11,100 nucleotides of DNA. It comes from Chthoniobacter flavus (lineage in GTDB: Bacteria > Verrucomicrobiota > Verrucomicrobiia > Chthoniobacterales > Terrimicrobiaceae). Below, piece by piece: positions 7,334 through 11,100 of the stretch. Below the pieces are notes generated by a model that worked only from the letters and a program-made list of their open reading frames with translations, was not told where the DNA came from and made no database searches. How positions within the stretch are numbered: position 1 is the stretch's first letter; the number at the start of each line of letters is the position of its first letter. The position numbers and the translations under genes were made by a program. The DNA is taken from positions 1 through 11,100 of the forward strand of contig CAMDOJ010000048.1 of NCBI GenBank assembly GCA_945903555.1, written 5' to 3'.

Positions 7334-7605
7334 TCTTTCACGACCGCGCCGAGATGGTAAACAGCTGTGTGGCCGACCTGTTGGACTAAAGTGGATCCGG
7401 TCGTGGTGGCGAGTTCTTTGGAGAGGGTTTTGCGTTCTTCCTTATGACCTTCAAACCGAATCTTGACCAACTGGTGACGAGTGAGGAGCGAGTTGAACTC
7501 GGTGAGGAATTCCGGAGAGGCACCGTTTTTTCCGAGCTTGATGAGTGGTTTGGCAAGTTGGGCGCGGCTTTTGAGTTGGCGCATCGTTGGTTGAGTCTCT
7601 GACAT
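7330..7605 (-). CDS. yhbY: YhbY-type CRM-domain RNA-binding protein
   Basis: This 91-residue protein is a single CRS1/YhbY (CRM) domain, which in bacteria associates with pre-50S ribosomal particles. The domain runs from about residue 9 to the end: RQLKSRAQLAKPLIKLGKNG carries the GKNG loop (25-28, family GKxG), LLTRHQLVKIRF the central strand, and LVQQVGHTAVYHLG the last strand, matching the family's 'G.t.V.qiGhtavlyr' end. I chose the ATG at 7605-7603 because upstream in-frame codons reach into the divergent lipoprotein gene, and because about 91-97 residues is normal for YhbY. Its stop overlaps the GTG of the MFS gene. A 6-bp inverted repeat lies in its leader. Confidence 0.88.
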   Translation of the reverse strand: MSETQPTMRQLKSRAQLAKPLIKLGKNGASPEFLTEFNSLLTRHQLVKIRFEGHKEERKTLSKELATTTGSTLVQQVGHTAVYHLGAVVKE

Positions 7606-7617
7606 ATCTACGACTTT

Positions 7618-7634
7618 CTTCGATGAGGTCGAAG
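7618..7634. promoter_or_regulatory. Inverted repeat in the yhbY leader / divergent intergenic region
   Basis: CTTCGA (7618-7623) and TCGAAG (7629-7634) form perfect 6-bp arms around TGAGG, in the 70-base gap between the divergent yhbY and SOUL-lipoprotein genes. In yhbY mRNA it would fold 12 bases upstream of the start codon. It could be an operator or a leader hairpin affecting translation; nothing else distinguishes these. Confidence 0.35.
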
Positions 7635-7675
7635 CGTGCGATGAAATTCGCGTATTAGCGATATTCGGGTAGGCT

Positions 7676-8269
7676 ATGTCCATGAACTCGTCTTTGTTTG
7701 TTTCGCTTCTGCTAGTGGGTGTGTGCGTTCTTGCCCTCGTGGGTTGCAAGACATCCCGTTCGGGGTATGAATCTGCTCCTTACAGCGTGGTTCAGTCCGA
7801 GGGAGGCTTTGAGATTCGAGATTATCCTGAGCTGACGGTTGTCGAGGCGCCGATGACGGAAAGGGAAACTGGTGAGAATGTGGGATTCCGAAAGCTCTTC
7901 GGCTACATCACAGGCAAAAACGAGGCAAAGAAGAAAATCGCCATGACGACGCCAGTCCTTATTTCTGGGGGCATGAGTACGATGTCCTTCGTCATGCCGT
8001 CCGACATCTCAAGCAAAGGTGTTCCTATACCTCTCGATACAACGCTCTCCATCAAAAAAATCCCCGCCGGTCGCTTTGCTGTGGTGCGATTTAGTGGAGG
8101 TCGCTCGGACGCAATGGAGTCGGAAAAGCTCGCTCTGCTGAAAAGTTGGATTGTGAGTAAGGGCCTTGTTGTTGAAGGGGAGCCGGTGTGCGGATACTTC
8201 GATCCGCCGTGGACGCTGCCGTTACTACGACGAAATGAAGTGATGTTGCGAGTGGAGACGAAGCGCTGA
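7676..8269 (+). CDS. SOUL-family (heme-binding-like) lipoprotein
   Basis: This 197-residue protein starts with a lipoprotein signal peptide: a hydrophobic VSLLLVGVCVLAL core and lipobox LVGC, with lipidated Cys24. A SOUL domain follows: Y-S-V-V-Q-S-E-G-G-F-E-I-R-D-Y near 36-50, KIAMTTPV (87-94), MSFVMP (103-108), and YFDPPWTLP plus RRNEV (174-189). These are the most conserved SOUL/HEBP signatures. Eukaryotic relatives bind tetrapyrroles, but bacterial members are mostly uncharacterised, so heme binding is family-based and not shown. Anchoring to the inner or outer membrane is expected, and residue +2 is Lys, which does not suggest inner-membrane retention. Start is ATG 7676, or two codons later; a weak GGTAGG lies upstream. 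Confidence 0.9.
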   Translation: MSMNSSLFVSLLLVGVCVLALVGCKTSRSGYESAPYSVVQSEGGFEIRDYPELTVVEAPMTERETGENVGFRKLFGYITGKNEAKKKIAMTTPVLISGGMSTMSFVMPSDISSKGVPIPLDTTLSIKKIPAGRFAVVRFSGGRSDAMESEKLALLKSWIVSKGLVVEGEPVCGYFDPPWTLPLLRRNEVMLRVETKR

Positions 8270-8304
8270 TTCCGCTGACGTGTCTTTGAATAAAAAGGTG
8301 TTTT

Positions 8305-9585
8305 TTACAACTCCGATGACGCCGACTCATTCCGCCGGAGGGGAAGGCGAGCTTCGAGTTGACGCAGGTTTTTATCGAGTTGATCCAGACTGAAGGCGGC
8401 GACACGATCCCGTGCGGATTCACGCATCGCTTGGAGTCGCTCGGGATCGTCCACGAGTGTTTGCAACGCTTCTGCGAGCGCTGTCGCATTTCTCGCGGGG
8501 ACGAGGAATCCATCAACCCCATCAGTGACCACATCTCCACAATTTGGCGTCGTGATGACCGGCAGTCCATGCGACATGGCTTCCAATTGAGTGAGCGCAA
8601 ACCCATCCGATATGGTCGGAAGAACGAAGACATCGGCCTGAGTGTAGAAGTCCTGGACTTTATCGCGTGATACCGAACCGTGGAATCTCACATTTGACGG
8701 TGCAGTGACGACAAACTGATCGGCGATGGCGATTGGACCGACCACATCGAAATGCACTGGTACCCCCTTCAGGAGTCGAGCGGCCTCAATCAAGTAGGGG
8801 ATACCTTTGCGAATATTCACCTGGCCCAAAAAAAGCACGCGCAAAGGGGCGTTGCCCCCCTTGAGGGGGATCGGTGCGAGTACATTCTTGTCATCCACCT
8901 CATAAGCGAGCGGAACAATAGCGAGCTTGGATTCTGGTACTCCTTGCTTGAGTAGCGCGTCTCGTGTCCAACGCGAATTTACCATCACAATGTCGGCTAA
9001 GGCCCATTCAGACTGCCTCCAGAGAAAATATTCCTCAGGAACAACAATCGGCTTCTTTGCCCATCCGAGCCAAAGTTTTTCCTCCTGACGCACCATTTCG
9101 ACTTCAGTGAAAGCGGGATCCATCTGACCAACGACACAGGCCGCGCCTCGGTTTTTCGCCCATGCGGCGGCTTCAAAGAAGCCGGTGTCATATCCAAAAA
9201 AAACCGTGTTTTCCCAGTGCTGTTCCTTGCGTTTCCGAAGTGCGGAGCGGACGTTGCGTCCGAATCGGCTACCCACGCGAAGGTATCCGCCGTAGGGGTT
9301 GTCGTGTTTGTAAAAGCGATGGGATAGACCTTGCCCCAACGCCGAGGCATTGAAGGCATAAACCTCCGCATCGCTCAATTCTTCATGGAAGCGGCTTGTT
9401 AAGCGGTTCGCCCCAGCCAAGCGTGCCGCGACATGCCAAAGACCTTGAGACCAGTAATCAGTGAATACGGCCTCCAATCGCCCTGAGCGGTGAAGAACCC
9501 TTGGGATGGCAAAGTGCTCGCGAGCCCCGATCTGGGAACAGATCCAGGATGTGCTCGGTGCGTGAACTTTGAAGAGTTGCCGAAT
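8305..9585 (-). CDS. GT4-type glycosyltransferase with a probable ATT start
   Basis: This is a GT-B fold glycosyltransferase. From the ATT at 9585-9583 it has 426 residues. The C-terminal Glycos_transf_1 domain (about 247-405) carries VLFLGQVNIRKGIPYLIEA, then ADVFVLPTISDGFALTQLEA (about 317-336), MSHGLPVITTPNCGD and GVDGFLVP. The usual E-x7-E motif is here D-GFALTQL-E, a conservative change. The first ordinary start codon in frame is TTG at 9477, but the sequence before it is plainly protein-like (ICSQIGAREHFAIPRVLHRS) and completes the N-terminal Rossmann half, so a TTG start would truncate the fold. No ATG, GTG or TTG lies between 9600 and 9477 in frame. GAGGAA (9600-9595) sits nine bases before an ATT, giving MRQLFKVHAPSTSW. 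Sugar donor and acceptor are unknown. It directly follows the thioredoxin gene. Confidence 0.85.
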   Translation of the reverse strand: MRQLFKVHAPSTSWICSQIGAREHFAIPRVLHRSGRLEAVFTDYWSQGLWHVAARLAGANRLTSRFHEELSDAEVYAFNASALGQGLSHRFYKHDNPYGGYLRVGSRFGRNVRSALRKRKEQHWENTVFFGYDTGFFEAAAWAKNRGAACVVGQMDPAFTEVEMVRQEEKLWLGWAKKPIVVPEEYFLWRQSEWALADIVMVNSRWTRDALLKQGVPESKLAIVPLAYEVDDKNVLAPIPLKGGNAPLRVLFLGQVNIRKGIPYLIEAARLLKGVPVHFDVVGPIAIADQFVVTAPSNVRFHGSVSRDKVQDFYTQADVFVLPTISDGFALTQLEAMSHGLPVITTPNCGDVVTDGVDGFLVPARNATALAEALQTLVDDPERLQAMRESARDRVAAFSLDQLDKNLRQLEARLPLRRNESASSEL

Positions 9586-9594
9586 GTGTTTGCG

Positions 9595-9600
9595 TTCCTC
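9595..9600 (-). promoter_or_regulatory. Shine-Dalgarno deciding the glycosyltransferase start
   Basis: GAGGAA follows immediately after the thioredoxin TAA on the minus strand and lies nine bases upstream of the ATT at 9585. Its spacing supports initiation at that unusual codon rather than at TTG 9477. Confidence 0.5.
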
Positions 9601-9930
9601 TTAGAGTAGAGCGGTGAGCTTATTCACGATCTCGGCCTTACTGGAGATCCCGACAGATTGCTCCTGCTTCGCGCCGCTTTTGAAATAAATGAGGGACGGT
9701 ATGCTGCGAATCCCGAATTGCGCTGAGACCCCGGGAGCCTCGTCCACATTGACTTTCGCAATGGCAAATTTACCGACATTTTCGGTGGCGACCTCATCGA
9801 CGATCGGGCCGAGCATGCGACAGGGGGCGCACCAAGGGGCCCAAAAATCCACAAGCACGGGAGCACCCGCGTTTTTGATGAAAGAGTCGAAGTTTGCGTC
9901 GGTGAGTTCAGTAACGTTTGGATTGGCCAT
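9601..9930 (-). CDS. trxA: Thioredoxin
   Basis: This is a complete 109-residue cytoplasmic thioredoxin, a disulfide reductase for cytosolic proteins that is itself reduced by thioredoxin reductase. The redox centre is WCAPC (Cys34 and Cys37), which differs from E. coli WCGPC at one residue. Asp28 in VLVDFWAPWC and the cis-proline Pro78 in IRSIPSLIYF are both present. The C-terminus (SSKAEIVNKLTALL) is a normal final helix, and there is no signal peptide. Start is ATG 9930 with only a weak ribosome binding signal. The glycosyltransferase gene begins 15 bases after its stop in the same orientation, so the two are probably co-transcribed, with no obvious functional link. Confidence 0.95.
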   Translation of the reverse strand: MANPNVTELTDANFDSFIKNAGAPVLVDFWAPWCAPCRMLGPIVDEVATENVGKFAIAKVNVDEAPGVSAQFGIRSIPSLIYFKSGAKQEQSVGISSKAEIVNKLTALL

Positions 9931-10096
9931 GATGATTAATGTCTTTTTCGGAGAAAGTCTTAAGTCCCTCGCCGCTATGTGAAGGGAGAGGTGCCAAAGA
10001 TAATGCGTGAAATTGTATTTTAAAAGGAGTCATAGCAAGCAGGAATTGAAGCGCATCTGGATGGCGCGGGAAAGTTGAGACAAGAGAGCGGAAATT

Positions 10097-10235
10097 GCTG
10101 CGAAAGCACCTCTTGATAATTGGTAGGGACGCCGCGCCGTCGGTGTCCGATATTAGAAGGCGCGACAGCGCCGTCTCTGCGATGCGGGGCGCCTTCGGCG
10201 CGGGAGTCGGACGGCGGCGGCGCGCCATCCCTACC
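10097..10235 (+). repeat. REP-type composite element, copy A
   Basis: The element begins with a hairpin of GCTGC-GAAA-GCACC type (10097-10110, one stem mismatch). A GTAG module follows (GTAG 10123-10126; stem arms 10127-10134 and 10141-10148, 6-base loop). Next comes GGCGC-GACA-GCGCC (10159-10172), a variable centre with its own GCGCC-TTC-GGCGC hairpin, and an inverted module (arms 10209-10216 and 10223-10230, CTAC 10231-10234). The outer 29-base arms (10122-10150 and 10207-10235) match at 24 of 29 positions in inverted orientation. This is the layout of a REP/iREP pair. Confidence 0.85.
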
Positions 10236-10289
10236 CTCGGAACGAAGGGCGTTTGGTGATGCGGGCGCTAGGGAGGTTTCCACGCGAAT

Positions 10290-10465
10290 GGTGCGAAAGC
10301 ACCTCGGGATAATTGGTAGGGACGCCGCGCCGTCGGTGTCCGATATTAGAAGGCGCGATAGCGCCGCTTCTGGGATGCAAAGGCGACTCCAATCTCCACG
10401 CTGCGCGACTATGGCTTGGAAAGCCTGGCGGGGGAGTCGGACGGCGGCGGCGCGCCATCCCTACC
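10290..10465 (+). repeat. REP-type composite element, copy B
   Basis: Copy B has the same order as copy A. A perfect GGTGC-GAAA-GCACC hairpin (10290-10303) is followed by GTAG 10316-10319 with stem 10320-10327/10334-10341. GGCGC-GATA-GCGCC (10352-10365) comes next, then a longer and different centre, and the inverted module 10439-10464. The terminal 29-base arms (10315-10343 and 10437-10465) are identical to copy A. The centre is 37 bases longer and unrelated after GATGC. It lies 75 bases upstream of the RAYT gene. Confidence 0.85.
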
Positions 10466-10539
10466 CTCAAAACGAAGCGAAGCCCGAGTCTTATCTTTTT
10501 TCCTTTCATTCAGCTCACCCATCTCGTGATGTTGTGTGT

Positions 10540-10983
10540 ATGGATGCTGGACGCCGATCCCTGCCTCATGAAACGCCTCTTTGGGTCGATAGAAGCCAGT
10601 CGGTATTTTTTATCACTTGCTGTGCCAAGGACCGCTCTGCAGGCCCGTTTTCCTCCTCCGGTACAGCACATGGGCTTCTCGATTCGGTTGCACACCGAGT
10701 ACGCAAAGGAGAGTGGTGGGCGCATGCGGCAACCATCATGCCGGATCACGTTCACTTGATTTTGAGTTTTTCACAGGATGTATTGCTTGAGAAAAGCGTG
10801 CAAAATTGGAAACACTGGACGTCGCATGAGTTCGGAATTCTTTGGCAGCGGGATTTTTTTGAGCATCGACTACGAAGTGACGAGAGCTTCGAGCAAAAGA
10901 GTGACTATGTTTTGCAGAATCCCGTGCGTGCAGGGCTAGTAAAGGATTGGAAGGAGTGGCCATTTACTTTCGTGGCGGAGTAA
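10540..10983 (+). CDS. REP-associated tyrosine transposase (RAYT), Y1/HUH family
   Basis: This 147-residue Y1_Tnp-type protein belongs to the IS200/IS605-related single-strand nucleases. It opens with RRSLPHETPLWVDRSQSVFF (5-24), typical of RAYTs, with the first strand SVFFITCC. The metal-binding HUH motif is IMPDHVHLILSF (His70 and His72). The probable catalytic tyrosine is Tyr123 in KSDYVLQNPVRAGLV, followed by the conserved WKEWPF (138-142). Both catalytic parts are intact, and the protein is on the short side for the family. I chose ATG 10540 because upstream in-frame codons run through REP copy B and do not look like protein. It is bracketed by copies B and C, as expected if it acts on them. 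It is probably a domesticated single-copy enzyme and not an insertion sequence, since no IS ends are seen. Confidence 0.9.
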   Translation: MDAGRRSLPHETPLWVDRSQSVFFITCCAKDRSAGPFSSSGTAHGLLDSVAHRVRKGEWWAHAATIMPDHVHLILSFSQDVLLEKSVQNWKHWTSHEFGILWQRDFFEHRLRSDESFEQKSDYVLQNPVRAGLVKDWKEWPFTFVAE

Positions 10984-11023
10984 AAGTGGGATGTTCGTTT
11001 TAATTCAAACCTGCACCGCGAAT

Positions 11024-11100
11024 GGTGCGAAAGCACCTCTTGATAATTGGTAGGGACGCCGCGCCGTCGGTGTCCGATATTTTAAGGCGCGACAGCGCCG
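11024..11100 (+). repeat. REP-type composite element, copy C (cut by window end)
   Basis: Only the left half of copy C is visible. It has a perfect GGTGC-GAAA-GCACC hairpin (11024-11037), GTAG 11050-11053 with stem 11054-11061/11068-11075 identical to copies A and B, and GGCGC-GACA-GCGCC (11086-11099). It lies 40 bases downstream of the RAYT stop in the same orientation as copies A and B. The seven bases before its first hairpin (CGCGAAT) are shared with copy B, so the unit may begin slightly earlier. Confidence 0.8.

Noticed and set aside
7606..7749. Upstream start for yhbY giving 139 residues
   Set aside because: The extension overlaps the divergent lipoprotein gene and contributes no CRM sequence.
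8291..8307. A/T-only hairpin as a bidirectional terminator between the SOUL and glycosyltransferase genes
   Set aside because: The stem is six A-T pairs only, too weak to call, although the T-run is suggestive.
10120..10539. N-terminal extension of the transposase frame through REP copies A and B
   Set aside because: It translates GC-rich palindromes, lacks family resemblance, and RAYT homology begins just after ATG 10540.
10097..11100. CRISPR array
   Set aside because: Repeats are few, palindromic, over 100 bases long and irregularly spaced around a transposase, with no cas genes.

Overview
The window looks like chromosome from a Gram-negative, outer-membrane bacterium. The support is an MCE/Mla-type lipid ABC transporter, a lipoprotein-type SOUL protein and a secreted coiled-coil/TPR protein. 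The gene styles, the weak Shine-Dalgarno signals and a RAYT transposase with REP-type palindromes fit Verrucomicrobiota or a related PVC lineage. That placement is an inference from protein style; there is no rRNA or marker phylogeny in the window.

Layout, left to right. (1) Positions 1-477, minus strand: a type II toxin-antitoxin pair, with an Unstab_antitox-type antitoxin followed by a RelE/ParE-type toxin that runs off the left edge. The toxin reading frame appears broken by one extra base beside its natural start. (2) 478-723: non-coding. (3) 724-3168, minus: a large exported protein (signal peptide, long coiled coil, TPR block) with an Ala-Thr-Pro-Ser tail encoded by a 12-bp tandem repeat. 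(4) 3310-6042, plus: a four-gene run of a small unknown protein and mlaE-mlaF-mlaD, the permease, ATPase and MCE subunits of a lipid transporter. (5) 6047-7605, minus: a YhbY/CRM RNA-binding protein translationally overlapping an MFS transporter. (6) 7676-8269, plus: a SOUL-family lipoprotein, divergent from yhbY. (7) 8305-9930, minus: thioredoxin followed by a GT4-type glycosyltransferase whose sequence continues upstream of any ATG/GTG/TTG codon and probably starts at ATT. (8) 10097-11100: an accessory patch with three copies of a composite REP-like element (two full, one cut by the window edge) surrounding a small HUH/Y1 transposase (RAYT).

The most notable signal is region 8. Each full repeat contains two oppositely oriented GTAG-plus-hairpin modules, the architecture of REP/iREP pairs (BIMEs) mobilised by RAYTs. 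The two hairpins differ by a compensatory base-pair change, and the copies differ mainly in the centre between the modules. Other points worth checking are the ATT start of the glycosyltransferase, the one-base lesion in the toxin, and the near-uniform ATPS repeat tail.
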